This document shows, piece after piece, positions 49,301 to 60,936 of a DNA stretch of 64,000 bases. The DNA is taken from assembly GCF_026914265.1 (NCBI RefSeq), contig NC_069124.1, forward strand, positions 30,546,883 through 30,610,882, given 5' to 3'. This DNA comes from Mya arenaria (taxonomy: Eukaryota > Mollusca > Bivalvia > Myida > Myidae). The notes under the pieces were generated by a model that did no database searches, was not told the DNA's origin, and saw only the letters and a program-made list of their open reading frames with translations. Numbering within the stretch: position 1 is the stretch's first letter; every line of letters starts with the position of its first letter. The position numbers and the translations under genes were made by a program.

Positions 49301-52300
49301 TTTACCTTTTATTTCAATGTCGCAGAAAACAGTAATAATATACGCTAAAAATACACCATTTTGGACTAAAAATTGTAGAAATCGTTAAAATTTTCTTTGG
49401 GGAATACCCCCATGCCAGCATTTTAAACTATTTATTTTTTAAGGGAAGGGTGAATGTCAAAAGGTTCAGTTTCTAAGATACGCCCCCTATAACGTCAATA
49501 TCTGGATTCGCCTCTGAAAATACTAAATACGAATGATGTTTGCAGGCGGGCCTCCGACGATCAAGGGTGACGATCGTAGCACGCACTTCAACACAACCCA
49601 CACGGACACGTTTATGGGACGCTATGAGAAGCCCGTCCAGACGCTACCCGTGGTGAGTAACTCACGAACGCACACACACGCATATACTTTCACACGCGAA
49701 CAAAAACACACGCACGCACACACACGCACTGACTTTCACATGCGAACAAAAACGTACGCACACAGACTAACTAATACTTTGAAACATACACGAACGCAAA
49801 AACAAACTCTAAGTAGGCCAAGCATACACATCTTGAAAATCACATACGGACGAACATGCATACGGAAGATGATGGGTATGGACGAATACACATATAGTGT
49901 GTTTACAAACATGCACAGGTACGAACAAGAACGGACGTAAAAGACATATACGGGCGTGCACACATATGCCATACTTCACATTCGATCTCAGACACACACA
50001 AAGACGAACACACGCATGGACGAACACACATATTGACGAACACACATCTACGGACGGACATATACATTCTCGGAGAAACACACACGCGTACACTGACAAA
50101 TCATACTAATAATGGATTAAATAATGTACGGACGAACAAACATACATGGACGAACACACAAACGGCCGGATACACAAAAAGGCGAACACATACACGGGCA
50201 AATATACACACAGACGAACGAACACTTTAAATGTAACATATACGGACGGAAACACACACGATTTTTTACACTTACGCGATAAATTTTAAAATATTTTACT
50301 TAAGTGTATACATTTCCTTGTTCTTACTCAGTAATCCTGTGACTGTTATATTGATGCTGAAATTCTGGAAATATTACGACATTTAATACATGTGTTGCAT
50401 ATTTATTTTCCAGCCCCCAAGTTACAATGTTCCGACGGGAGACCCGCGCAATGTCGTGGAAAGGGAGACAACAATGAACGCTTCCTTCCAGGTATGTCAG
50501 TTCTACTTCTTTCCCTTATTCCAATTCGAAGCAAGCAAATGGCTTTGGATTAAGGTATTGTTTCGGCCTTTGTGTCGTCTTATGCCGTAAGATTTTCGAG
50601 TGAATTATGGTATACATTTTACCAATACGCAAATGCAAAGCAAGGCTCATAACCATGGGCTTAATATATTTGGCGTTTCGTCCCCTGTTCGAACGAATAA
50701 AACACAAAAAAACCAGCGTAATCATTCGCTGCGCCTTTTTTGAACAAAACATGGATTGTATTAGATCTATTGTAAAACTGTATTGAACGTGTGATGTTTA
50801 TACCAAACAATTTTGGGCGGGGTGAGGGGTCGTTTACTATACGGCGCCACTGGCCTTTCTTGTATGGGCATCGGCCTGGGTGATAACATATTTTATCAGG
50901 TTTAGCAGCCTGGTGCACAAACAGAAAGCAAGCCCCTTGAAAGTTACGCTGGTTCTTTAACGTGCCCCAGTATATATTACTGACATACGGGGCCACTGTT
51001 GAACGCCCCTCAACCCCGAAAGATGGTTAGTATAAGTGGTGTGGCGGGGGATCGAACCTGCGATTCCTGGGCTGGAAATCAAATGTATTACCACAGGACT
51101 GTGGATCTGGTGCAAGATCCATTCACTCAATTTAAAAACAATATTGTCGCTCTCACTTCAATTGCGTTTGTATTTTTACGCATGTATTGAAACCAATGTC
51201 CCATAATCTAAATTTATGAAAATTCTAACTTTGCTCTGTTTATTTCAGGATATGTCTAACCAAAATCAACGACAGCCGTACAATACCGAACATGTAAGCA
51301 AAGTGCTAAACCAGACCAACTTTAAGCAACAAGATGGCCACTATAAATGGAATGACTACCGAAGCACTGCCACTTCTTCCTACATGCCCTCCGTAATTCC
51401 AGGTAAACGTCTATTTTCGTGACATTTCGTGCATCATCGTTGCAGTCCGTAATGTGATTGGATTGCACGTACGGCTTTCGTCAAAATAATTTCACTATGG
51501 TGGACATTTTTCGTTTAACATGTACTGAGCTATTTTGGCAGAGGATATTTGGACAATAGTGCACAGTAGCATCGCATGACCATGCTTGTTAATTGCACGA
51601 CGTCATTTCCTAACGCCTTGCTACACAAATCGCCTTTAAGTATAATTTTCAAAAAGATTTTAGACCTTTGTGATAGGCCATCGTTACTACGAACCGTGCT
51701 CTATTGTCTATGTACCCGGGGGTCTTGGTCAATATAATCTTTGAGTAATATGGGTTTTTTCTGCTGCTTACTTGTGTAAAATGGTTAAAAATGAGCACAA
51801 AGTTATAAAAATATTGACTACCTTGAGGTTAGCTTTACCTCGGTTGACAGTATTTACCTCGGTTGACAGTATTCACCTCAGGTTGACAATATGCACTGCC
51901 ACCTTCAAGGCACCATCAAGGCAGTCACTTTCTAATATATGCTATCCCACGGGCATGGTTTATAGGTCCGTGATTATACCGAACAAAAACTGTCATGACG
52001 TCAGAGGGTAGCAGTGCGGCATAAGTTGATAGTTCGGGGTGATAGTCGAAATTATTGCCCTGGTATTTTTACTATACACGTATATTCTTTAGAAGTGAGG
52101 TATAATAAAATAAAAAAATGCCATCTGTCACGTTCCTACAGATATAACACTATTGAAGTACAGTCGAAACCCGTTGTCTCGAACTCCTAGGGACCGGCGA
52201 AAATACTTCGAGCCTCGGAAAATTCGAGCCAAGCGGGAACGCCTACATTCACAATAAAATCGGCCCTTAACATCCAGTTCGAGACAATGAGGACTTCGAA

Positions 52301-54152
52301 CTAAGCGAGTTCGAGCCAAAAGGGTTCGACTGTATTGAAGTGAGCTATATTTTGCTTAAGTACCTAGACTTGTACATTATAATTCATGAACGTTTTTGGT
52401 TTCAGTTGAACGGTTCAAACCTGGGAAGCACAGAAATCATAGCGATTTTCCGGAGGGCGATTTAGACAATCAACGCGTAAATGAAAGAGTGAACTTAACT
52501 ACAAACCGATTTTACCACGGAAATGTATGTTCTCTTTAACCAGTTTGTAGCCTATATGTGTACTAGTTGACAATGAGATAAATGTGTTTCCTTTTTCTTT
52601 TTTAACACCGAAAACCGCTAACTTACAAACCGCGATTGGACTGATTAGTTGTTTGTAATCGATTTCGAAAGCCAGGAGACCCTTAAAGATCTAAAATGTA
52701 TCAATATATAATGATATTTATTCGCACTCGATTTTCTGTACGATAAAACTTCCGTTCATTTTGCATGAACCGCTCGACCTTTCATGACCCCTGTAGGCAG
52801 AGTTTAAGAATAATGACCTGGGTCATGCATATGTAAAACACGAATTAAAATGGAATACAAATCTGGATAACTTTCTCGCTAATCTCTAGCGCGCTTCAAG
52901 GATATGCAAAATCAAGACCGAGCATTCATACTGCAAGAAAACACGAAAATTAAGAATCAATTTTTAAATTAAGCACTTGTTTTATGTGAATTTCCATTAT
53001 TTTAAATATAAAGCAATTGCATTATCCCCTCATGATTAATTTCAGCCTCCAAGGGGTCTACATAATACCATTATATCAGGCGCCAACCTGCGCACGAGAA
53101 GTAATGTTTGGTTCGGAGAGCCACTGTTGGGCAGCTCTTTTTACAATACAACCAATAGTCGCTCGTTCTCGGCAAAAACTGTGCCCTACACCTACAACAG
53201 ACAGAGCTTCTACAAGGAGAGCGATATTCCTGTGAATTATTACGGAAGTAAGTGGATTTGACAAAAATTTCTCGGAAATTCAAGTTTCATTACGATGTGT
53301 GCATTTCATGATTGAGAAAATTGACAAAAATATTAAATTTCTCCGTACATTTAAATGAATATTCGGTGTATGGCCTCTAGCATTTTATGTCTATGACTGA
53401 CAGAAAATTAGATTGCAATTTAAAGTGAGCTACCAACGGAAATTAATCTGTTCTCCCCAGAGGCCTTTTTTGACGCTGACTGAAGATTTAGATTTTATTT
53501 GGTTTGTTTAGAGTACATCGGTGTCATTTTCCTGTTTCAGAAGGGGAGCGGAACCACACGACCGCTTTCTCAGACTACAAGGACCCCAGAAAAGTGAAAA
53601 CGGCGCCCAATTCTCAAGCGATAGAAAATGTAAGTTATTTTTTGAACCATAATACCCACCCTCTCTATGTAAAATTAAGTGTACATGCAAATACAGTATA
53701 ATAATGCCTTTTTGAAACAAGTGGGACAAACAATTTGCTGTAAAACGCGGAGTAGTCGATTCTGCGACTGATCGCACGAGAAAGTCTTAGCTGTTCTCTC
53801 TATGAAATTCTACAGTTCAAGCTAGCGTCAATGGTTACTCTAACATCAGATACAATAATCTTGTTCTTGAAGAATAATGCTGGTAACACATTTTTTATGT
53901 TTTGAAAAGAAAAGAAAAGACAATATATTTTGGAAAAAAGGATTAGAAATGAACATTTATAAACGCGTACATTTTGTTCACTTTCAGTTAAAGATGTCTC
54001 ACATATTGCCTCCCATCTCCAACCTACGTAACTTTAATACCACACACAATGACACGTTTTACCCGAAGAGTTCCGAACGTTACTCGTACGACGCCGGCAG
54101 GCTCCAGAAGAGCTCGGTTCCCCTGGGAACAATGGCGGGTGTATCAGACTGA
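46343..54152 (+). CDS. Axonemal microtubule-binding protein, SAXO5/TEX45-like
   Basis: Eight exons join in frame: 46343-46898, 49546-49652, 50414-50491, 51249-51402, 52406-52524, 53046-53247, 53541-53629 and 53988-54152 (stop TGA), 489 residues, all GT..AG. An AG at 46301-46302 suggests a non-coding first exon upstream. The sequence is tyrosine-, asparagine- and threonine-rich, lacks globular domains, and repeats short motifs of the type F-N-x-T-H-x-D-x-F: HFNTTHTDTFMGRYEKP, FNNFETVHNSYFTPK, FYNTTNSRSFSAK, FNTTHNDTFYPKSSERY. It also has an opening DFLESTSFRIGQDD and SDYPPY, and a later NHSDFPEGD. Such motifs are typical of proteins that bind the inner face of ciliary doublet microtubules. From memory the opening resembles TEX45 (SAXO5); SAXO4/PPP1R32 is an alternative. 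Expression in ciliated or sperm cells is expected, not shown. Confidence 0.85.
47454..47628. mobile_element. Small MITE with TCGACATAGCGAG ends
   Basis: CAGTCTTAACTCGCTATGTC at the left is mirrored by CGACATAGCGAGATATGCCTG at the right (20 bases shown of each or fewer: CATAGCGAGATATGCCTG). It lies in intron 1 of the SAXO5-like gene and resembles in layout the 175-bp family listed next. Confidence 0.7.
47727..47901. mobile_element. MITE, TCGAACCCGTTGG family, copy 1
   Basis: CAGTCGAAGCCCGTTGGCTC at the left end and CTAACGGGGTTCGACTG at the right end, flanked by TA on both sides. It contains a repeated GGCTCGAACT word and a TCGCCGGTCCCTGGGA block shared by the other copies. About 175 bp, intron 1 of the SAXO5-like gene. 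Confidence 0.85.
48406..48582. mobile_element. MITE, TCGAACCCGTTGG family, copy 2
   Basis: CAGTTGAACACCGTTGGCTC to GTCAACGGGGTTCGGTTG, with the GGGACCGGCGAAAATACCTC block in the opposite internal orientation to copy 1. Intron 1 of the SAXO5-like gene. Confidence 0.85.
48700..48870 (-). mobile_element. tRNA-derived SINE-like repeat
   Basis: On the minus strand it holds ACCCGGGTTTGATTCCCGGC (B-box like, near 48825), and further along it holds the CCGGACAAGTGGGTTTTCTC block also present beside 46106-46160. No intact tRNA fold is evident. The 162-codon frame at 48738-49226 overlaps it and is not supported as a gene. Confidence 0.55.
49655..50265. repeat. Degenerate CACACG / ACGGACGAACA microsatellite
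   Basis: Intron 2 of the SAXO5-like gene is mostly short CACACGCACG, GAACAAAAAC and GGACGAACACACA words, without a fixed period. Overlapping open frames on both strands are artefacts of the lack of stop codons in this composition. Confidence 0.85.
50880..51125 (-). mobile_element. tRNA-derived SINE, second family, copy 1
   Basis: On the minus strand: TGTGGTAATACATTTGATTT, then GCAGGTTCGATCCCCC (B-box), then GGGGTTGAGGGGCGTTC and ACTGGGGCACGTTAAAG-like sequence (shown on + as TTCTTTAACGTGCCCCAGTA). A related copy lies at 56520-56660. It lies in intron 3 of the SAXO5-like gene. Confidence 0.7.
52161..52332. mobile_element. MITE, TCGAACCCGTTGG family, copy 3
   Basis: CAGTCGAAACCCGTTGTCTC to CCAAAAGGGTTCGACTG. 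Unlike copy 1, the flanks share nine bases, TATTGAAGT, before and after the element (52151-52159; 52333-52341). It lies in intron 4 of the SAXO5-like gene. Confidence 0.85.
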
Positions 54153-54241
54153 CAAGGAGTTGTCGCCCCTAGTTTGTTTTTATAAATATGCCATTTCGTT
54201 CTTCAAAGAATAAGAGTATAGACTCCATTTAAAATGATCAA

Positions 54242-54247
54242 AATAAA
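54242..54247 (+). terminator. Polyadenylation signal of the SAXO5-like gene
   Basis: AATAAA 90 bp after the stop codon at 54152. Confidence 0.6.
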
Positions 54248-54599
54248 CAAACATAATAATCATGGGCAGAGTCTTAAATTATTGGAACATCTCTTATGTT
54301 GTTAACGTATTGTAGAAAAGTATTTCTTAATGTGACACATTATTATGGCCCTTGAATCTAGTTTTATATCGTGATAAATAATGCATTTCAAGGGCTGTGA
54401 CCCTTGATGAAGTATGCTATTTGTATGAACTGTTGTTATAGTTTATAGAATTTTTAAATAATCGCTGTATCAACCTGTTAAAAACCACTTCGACTGTTGT
54501 GTGTGTATTGAACTCAAAACAACATTTATTGATTTGCAGATAATCGATATATTCGCCTACAAAGTTCACTTTTTTAAAATTTTCCCTGTGTTCTAGTCA

Positions 54600-56055
54600 G
54601 TGGTTATAGTACAGAACTGTAACATAGTTTATGGGATCCTGTACATTAGAACTGCAACATCTTCCACGGGATTCTGTACATTAGTAGTGCAACATAGGTC
54701 ATAAGCTGCTGTACATTAGTACTGCAACAAAGTCCACGGGATTCTGCACATAAGTAGTGCAACATAGGTCATAAGCTGCTGTACATTAGTTATGCAACAA
54801 AGTCCACGGGATTCTGTACATTAGTAGTGCATATAGGTCATAAGCTGCTGTACATTAGTACTGCACCATAGTCAATGGGATCCTGTACATAAGTTCTGAA
54901 ACATAGACATTAGTCCTTTACATCAGTGCTGCAACATAGTCCAAAGGATCCTGTACATTAATACTGCAACATAGTCCGTGGAGTCCTGTACATTAGTGCT
55001 GCAACATAGTCCACGGGATCCTGTATATTAGAACTGCAACATAGTCAATTGGATCCTGTTCATTAGTTCTGCAACATAGTAAATGATTCCCTTCCATACG
55101 TGCTGCAACATAGTCCAAGGGATCCTGTGCATTTATATTGCAACAAAGTCCATGTAATCCTGTACATTAGTGCTGCAACATAGTCCACGGGATTTTGTAC
55201 ATCTGTGATGCAACATAGTTCATGGGATCATGTACATTAGTACTGCAACATAGTCCACGGGATCCTGTACATTAGTACTGCAACATAGTCCACAGGATCA
55301 TGTACATTAGTACTGCAACATAGTCCACGGGATCCTGTACATTAGTACTGCAACATAGTCCATGGGATCCTGTACATTAGTACTGCAACATAGTCCACGG
55401 GATCCTGTACATTAGTACTGCAACATAGTCCACAGGATCATGTACATTAGTACTGCAACATAGTCCACGGGATCCTGTACATTAGTACTGCAACATAGTC
55501 CAAGGGATCCTGTACATTAGTACTGCAACATAGTCCACAGGATCATGTACATTAGTACTGCAACATATTCCATAGGATCCTGTACATTAGTACTGCAACA
55601 TAGTCCACAGGATTTTGTACATTAGTATTGCAACATAGTCCACGGGATCCTGTGCATTAGTACTGCAACATAGTCCACAGGATTTTGTACATTAGTATTG
55701 CAACATAGTCCACGGGATCCTGTGCATTAGTACTGCAACATAGTCCAAGGGATCCTGTACATTAGTACTGCAACATAGTCCACGGGATCATGTACATTAG
55801 TACTGCAACATATTCCATAGGATCCTGTACATTAGTACTGCAACATAGTCCACAGGATTTTGTACATTAGTATTGCAACATAGTCCACGGGATCCTGTGC
55901 ATTAGTACTGCAACATAGCGCATGAGCTCCTGTATATAAGTACTGTAATAATAGAAGTGCAACATTGTTCATAGGATCTTGTACATAAGTACTGCCTGTA
56001 CGTTAGTATGGCAACATAGTGCATGGGCATGGGATCCTATACATTAGTATGTATA
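54600..56055. repeat. Minisatellite array, 35-bp unit
   Basis: About 40 copies of GCAACATAGTCCACGGGATC followed by CTGTACATTAGTACT. The edges are more degenerate. Marker units recur at 245 bp (seven units): CATATTCCATAGGATCC at about 55563 and 55808, and GGATTTTGTACATTAG at 55610 and 55855, with a local 70-bp duplication at 55611/55681. Confidence 0.95.
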
Positions 56056-56520
56056 TGTATTTATCATGATAAGCTTGTAAACTTGTGGCATGTTGGACAC
56101 ATACATGTATTATACTGACATCATAGAAGAGAGTTTTCGGTCAAAAGAAATTGCCAATTATGTTTCTGTATTTGTATATTTTGTAAATTACGTTTTGTTG
56201 TGGTGTGCAATATAATTTTGTGTGTGTTAAAATCAACAGTATTATGTTTATTATTTCTTGTACAATTTATACACTTTGTTAACAGTCTCCATATTTCTTG
56301 GGAAGATCAAATACTGTTTTTGTATTTACAGACATGTTACGTAGGAAGTTCTGTTATATTTCCAGTATTTGTTATTGTTTGTCTCATAATTATGAAGTAT
56401 ATTAAAACACATTACTGTAACTATTTGTTGTTTTATGAGACTATGTATATTTTTACTCTGACATGGTCCATTCGGCTAGTGCTCCGTAGGGATTGTTAGT
56501 CAGGTTTTTGGAGCTAAGTG
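56056..56520. other. Intergenic, no gene seen
   Basis: AT-rich sequence. A 99-codon plus-strand frame (56200-56499) is rich in Ile, Leu, Phe and Cys, as any AT-rich frame would be; no domain is recognised and it is not called. Confidence 0.5.
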
Positions 56521-56665
56521 CACAGACAAAATGTAACCCTGGTTAGAGCTACCCTGGTTCTTAACGTGCTCCAGTGTATAGTACTGGCACACGGGACCCC
56601 TTTTTAACGTCCCTCCCGGAAGACGATTAGTATATTTTTAGTGGTGCGGGCGGGCACCACCAGAC
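56520..56665 (-). mobile_element. tRNA-derived SINE, second family, copy 2 (partial)
   Basis: TTCTTAACGTGCTCCAGTGT, then ACACGGGACCCCTTTTTAAC and GATTAGTATATTTTTAGTGG parallel 50950-51045. The tRNA-like head is missing or decayed. Confidence 0.6.
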
Positions 56666-56939
56666 AAAGAATATAATTGTAACTGATTTGACTGGTCTTT
56701 AAATAAGCAAACATTCGAATATTTGTTGCCGGTCAACATTTCCTAATTTTATTGCGGGTGAAATTATTTCTTTTGGTTTCTTTCGTTTATTTTGCTATAT
56801 AAAGTAACACATTTATCGTAAAAAAATTAGATCCAAATACATACATTTAATTAATAAGAAACGAACCAGTTTAACGTAACCTTGTTTCGTAATGATACAT
56901 CATTCGGAACACCTCGGCCATTTCCATTCTAGAACAACC

Positions 56940-57215
56940 TGGGATGTATACTGACGGTTTACAAACTTTGTGAATGTTAACAACGTTGTTAATGTCATCA
57001 TTGTTAACTTTTAAATAGTTACTCCTCTGAAATTTTAATGGAAACATTTGTGATCTGCTATATTTCTACCAAATTTTGAGAATTTATTTTAGCTTTACTT
57101 GTTTATATTCAAATAAATGAACACATCATAAAAACTATCAGGCTAAAAGGTTAACAACGATATTGTTAATCAAATTGTGAACTTTCTCATGGTTCTGAAC
57201 AATCGGCCCAATATG
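56940..57215. mobile_element. MITE with GTTAACAACGTTGTTAA words
   Basis: Sequence around GTTAACAACGTTGTTAATGT (56977) recurs inverted toward GAACAATCGGCCCAAT (57193-57208). Similar words (GTTAACAACGATGATGTTAA, CAATCAGCCCAATGT) occur at 7130-7190 in the NDUFA13 intron. Confidence 0.55.
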
Positions 57216-57528
57216 TATAGCAGTTGACCTACTTGACCAGCATTCAATACTGATCTTAACCTAATTCTTAGACACGCCTGAGTGATTTCATTCAGCATAT
57301 TGGTCAGCTAAATATAGATGCCAAGCAAAACACTGCAATTCCATCGAAGTTGCTTATTGGATACGGCCCCTTGGCCTGGACATCTATTATTATTAAAAGC
57401 TTCAGCAGGAAACTGAAGTAAACTAATATTGTCCAAATTTTAAAGTGATTTATGACAAACTCAAACTGTTCACTGAATATTTTTATTCACCATCTTCATC
57501 ATCAATACAATTTATATTTAAACACCGT

Positions 57529-57790
57529 TAATCTGACAGTGTATCCGAATTTATCGGTATTTCGGTATTTATTTTTCGGTCCCAATTTTATTTCTTCTTT
57601 GTTAATAAGGTGTGAAATACGGAATCGGGACTGTAACCTGACTTCGAAAAAGCGATATTTTCGAAATAGCGATTTCGGACTATTGATAAATAATTTGATT
57701 AAACAATGAGAATATAAAATCGGGACAGAAAAATAATTCGAAATAGCGATACTTTCGGATAAAGACTGATTGGAATAATAGTGTTTAAAT
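57529..57790. mobile_element. MITE with TAAACAC ends
   Basis: Left end TTAAACACCGTTAATCTGAC and right end AGACTGATTGGAATAATAGT-GTTTA are inverted copies. Internal words TTCGGTATTTATTTTTCGGT and ACAGAAAAATAATTCGAAAT mirror each other. It ends about 27 bp from the stop codon of the next gene and may be part of its 3' UTR. Confidence 0.7.
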
Positions 57791-57816
57791 GTTTGTACAC
57801 ATGAACATTATCACAG

Positions 57817-58713
57817 CTACTCTTCCTCGTTGTCGACGTATTGTTGCTGCATCAGACGACGGAGTTCCCGGTCAATGTCAAGGTCGCTCAGCCCACGCAC
57901 GGCAAAACCTCGTTTCTGCTTCTGATCACGTCTGTGTTTTATTTCTCTCAGTTGTTTAGTCTTCCGACTAGTATTATTGGTTTTAGGGGTGGTAGTGTTC
58001 TGCTTTACGGCGACCGTCGGTGCTGGCGTAGCTTTAATCATGGGTTTAGTCGCTGGTTTGGCAACGATTGGTACTGCTTTTGGTGTGGGTAGATGGTTAG
58101 GGATGGTTGCGTTCGATGATTGGACTGTTTTTGAAATGGGCGCTTTCGGTGAAGGCGCTTTTGGTGAAACCCTGTTATGGCGAACACCTTGCGAATGCTG
58201 AGTTGTCAAAATCGGGGCTTTTGTTGCTGAAAATGATTTTGGAGCAGCTGAATTTGTAACACTGTCTCTCTCTGTTACCATCTTCATCAAATCTTTGATA
58301 ATGCCCATCATTGTCTGTAATGTCGTTTCCGTTGATTGACGCATTTCTTTCTGTGACGTCATCAACATCGTGATGTTATATCTCAGATCATCCACGCGAC
58401 CGGTAAGTGTCTTTTGAAGCTGTGATACCCGGTCACCGGAAGACTGAATTTCCGACTTCTGCTCGTTTGAATGGCCAGTGCCCATGTTAGCCAATGCCCG
58501 GACGCCTTTCTCCATGCGTCCATCAAGCGCGTGGAGCATCTTTTTCACCGCCCATAATTCCTGAAGAATATCGCCTGCTATTGACTTTGGTTGCGCATGC
58601 GCACGGCTGATTGCCGGTCGTAATGGGGACGAGAGGTAGAGGGTCGTCGGTATCCGGCGTTTGGCATTATGACCCAAGACATGATGTCTGAAAAAATAAC
58701 ATGAAACGTAAAC

Positions 58714-58749
<36 letters not shown>

Positions 58750-60369
58750 ATCTTATAGGTATACCTACATGCATGATTATAAGTTTCTATAATGCGTTTC
58801 TGGTCCGGATAGAAAATAAGACCCGAGGGCACGTGCGTGTGCCACTAACGAATTCGAGTTGTAAAACATGATCGGGAAAATTGGCTTATATCTTTTTTTC
58901 ATACCCCAAATTATCAATTTTGTGGAAAATTTGACGTAGAAAACACAATTTTGTACATTTCAACAAAAAGAGCTTGCGGTGTTATGCATTGACGTCATAA
59001 AGCGTAATATATTATGATCACTATTGACGTCCGTCTTTTGCCCGATCTCGGTTCCAAATCAAACGTCAGCGCACACATGGCTGGGACACAAATTCAACAA
59101 CGTCTTTTACAAAACAACATTACAATGTACGTTTGCATACAATTTTGTGCAATTTTCTGAAACACTACAGTAAAATGTACACACAAACAACGGCACCAAC
59201 ATCTTATGCCACCGTCGTGGAATTGCCAACTGCAATTTCCGAATATGGTCCAATTTCTAACACAATTACTTCAGTAATGACAATATTTCGGCGGCAATGT
59301 TTTGTCATAGAAACCTACTTAAAAAGAACCAGGTTTTCCATCGAATAAATTTCACGCCAATATGATAGGATAAATTTGGTCCAGACAGCGGTATTAGCTT
59401 CATTTGGGTCCAGACAGCGGTATTAGCTTCATTTGGGTCCAGACAGCGGTATTAGCTTCATTTGGGTCCAGACAGCGGTATTAGCTTCATCTGGGTCCAG
59501 ACAGCGGTATTAGCTTCATTTGGGTCCGGACAGTAGTATAAGCTTCATTTGGGTCCGGACAGTAGTATTAGCTTCATTTGGGTCCAGACAGCGGTATTAG
59601 CTTAATTTGGGTCCGGACAGTAGTATTAGCTTAATTTGGGTCCAGACAGTAGTATTAGCTTCATTTGGGTCCAGACAGCGGTATTAGCTTTATTTGGGTC
59701 CGGACAGCAGTATTAGCTTCATTTGGGTCCGGACAGTAGTATAAGCTTTAGTTTGGTCCGGACAGCGGTATTAGCTTCATTTGGTTCCGGACAGTAGTAT
59801 TAGCTTCATTTGGGTCCGGACAGTAGTATTAGCTTCATTTGGGTCCGGACAGTAGTATTAGCTTCATTTGGGTCCGGACAGTAGTATTAGCTTCATTTGG
59901 GTCCGGACAGTAGTATTAGCTTCATTTGGGTCCAGACAGTAGTATTAGCTTCATTTGGTTTTGCCCATTTTTGTAATCGTGTCACAGCAAAATTAGATTG
60001 CTTTCGGGTAAGTAAATTTCATTATATTTTACTTAATTTAAGGCGGGTTGGAGAATGTATATGGATTGTTTCATCAAACAGTGCAACATAATGGCTACAA
60101 AAACATTCGGATTAGTAAATTGCATACCTGAATGAAACCATGAATAAGTTGGCGAAAAAATAAGTTCGCAATGAATTCATGAATGAAATAACGGACGCAA
60201 TGAATACATTAATGATTACAATGGGTGTATAAATTTGCAAATTAAAAAAAACAAACATAATTTCTGTAAAAAGTGCTCACCTGTCCAATACATGTTCATC
60301 AAAACGACTTGCTGCAGCTATTCCGAACACAATAGCTACTATGAAAGCAGTCAAAAAGGATTTTCGCAT
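57817..60369 (-). CDS. Secreted coiled-coil protein of unknown family, paralogue 1
   Basis: Two minus-strand exons join in frame: 60369-60281 and 58687-57817 (stop TAG), 319 residues, with donor GTGAGC and acceptor TTTTTTCAG. Exon 1 encodes a signal peptide (MRKSFLTAFIVAIVFGIAAA), so I prefer this start to the in-frame ATG at 60462. Next come a basic arginine-rich stretch, then about 110 residues of likely coiled coil (ILQELWAVKKMLHALDGRM, SQLQKTLTGRVDDLRYNITM) with one N-glycosylation sequon (NIT), then a Pro/Ala/Thr/Lys-rich low-complexity region, and a charged tail with DQKQKRG and LSDLDIDRELRRLMQQQY. No cysteine-rich domain or known module is seen, and I do not recognise the family. A paralogue lies about 4.2 kb away on the same strand. 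Secretion is inferred from the signal peptide; function is unknown. Confidence 0.8.
58716..58742. repeat. (AT)n microsatellite
   Basis: Thirteen AT dinucleotides just inside the intron of the secreted coiled-coil gene, about 30 bp from the acceptor of exon 2. Confidence 0.95.
59367..59960. repeat. Minisatellite array, 29-bp unit, about 20 copies
   Basis: Units TTTGGGTCCGGACAGTAGTA + TTAGCTTCA and a second form with CCAGACAGCGG. The left end is dominated by the CAGACAGCGG form and the right end by the CGGACAGTAG form, with mixing between. It lies in the intron of the secreted coiled-coil gene (paralogue 1). Confidence 0.95.
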
Positions 60370-60462
60370 TGTATGCGTGCCGAATTTGTTCGTAAGTTTA
60401 TTATAAATGACGTCAACTTCCGCTTCCGCAAATGACGTTTTCGCACCATTTCGTATGCACAT

Positions 60463-60935
60463 GAGAATGACGTTACGTTAATCAAGCCAAATCTTCGACA
60501 TTCTGCTATCAACACATATTATTCCCATTAAAAATATATGATTACATCTTATGCATGTTATATTGATATTTCTAGGACATTTAATAGAAACGTCCGAATT
60601 ATATCCTAAAACAAATTTGTCATGAGCATATTTCTCGACGTATAATTGAAGAGGATGTAGCCTCCAACTCGATCTAATTCAATTTAACTTATAAAACAGG
60701 ATTCGGGACATAAAAGCAATTGGGATTCGATGAGTAAGGTAGATGAGGAGGGGAGGGGGTGTCATTTTGTTGAGCTATATTTAAAAAAAATGTCGAGTTC
60801 ATAAAAAGCACGAACAAATATGGATTAAGACTTTTTCCATGACAAGTGGGACGCATAAAGCTCGTGAAAAGGTGATGTTTGTTCCACAACCACTACCACA
60901 ACCACCACTTTTGTAACTGTCACTTATACCACTAC
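60463..60935. other. Upstream flank of paralogue 1, no other gene seen
   Basis: The region just right of 60369 should hold the promoter of paralogue 1; TGACGT/ACGTCA words occur at 60408-60412, 60432-60436 and 60468-60472 (CRE-like half sites), which is suggestive only. Confidence 0.35.
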
Positions 60936-60936
60936 T

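Noticed and set aside
57841..58201. Plus-strand frames of 83 and 74 codons
   Set aside because: Shadows opposite exon 2 of the secreted coiled-coil gene.
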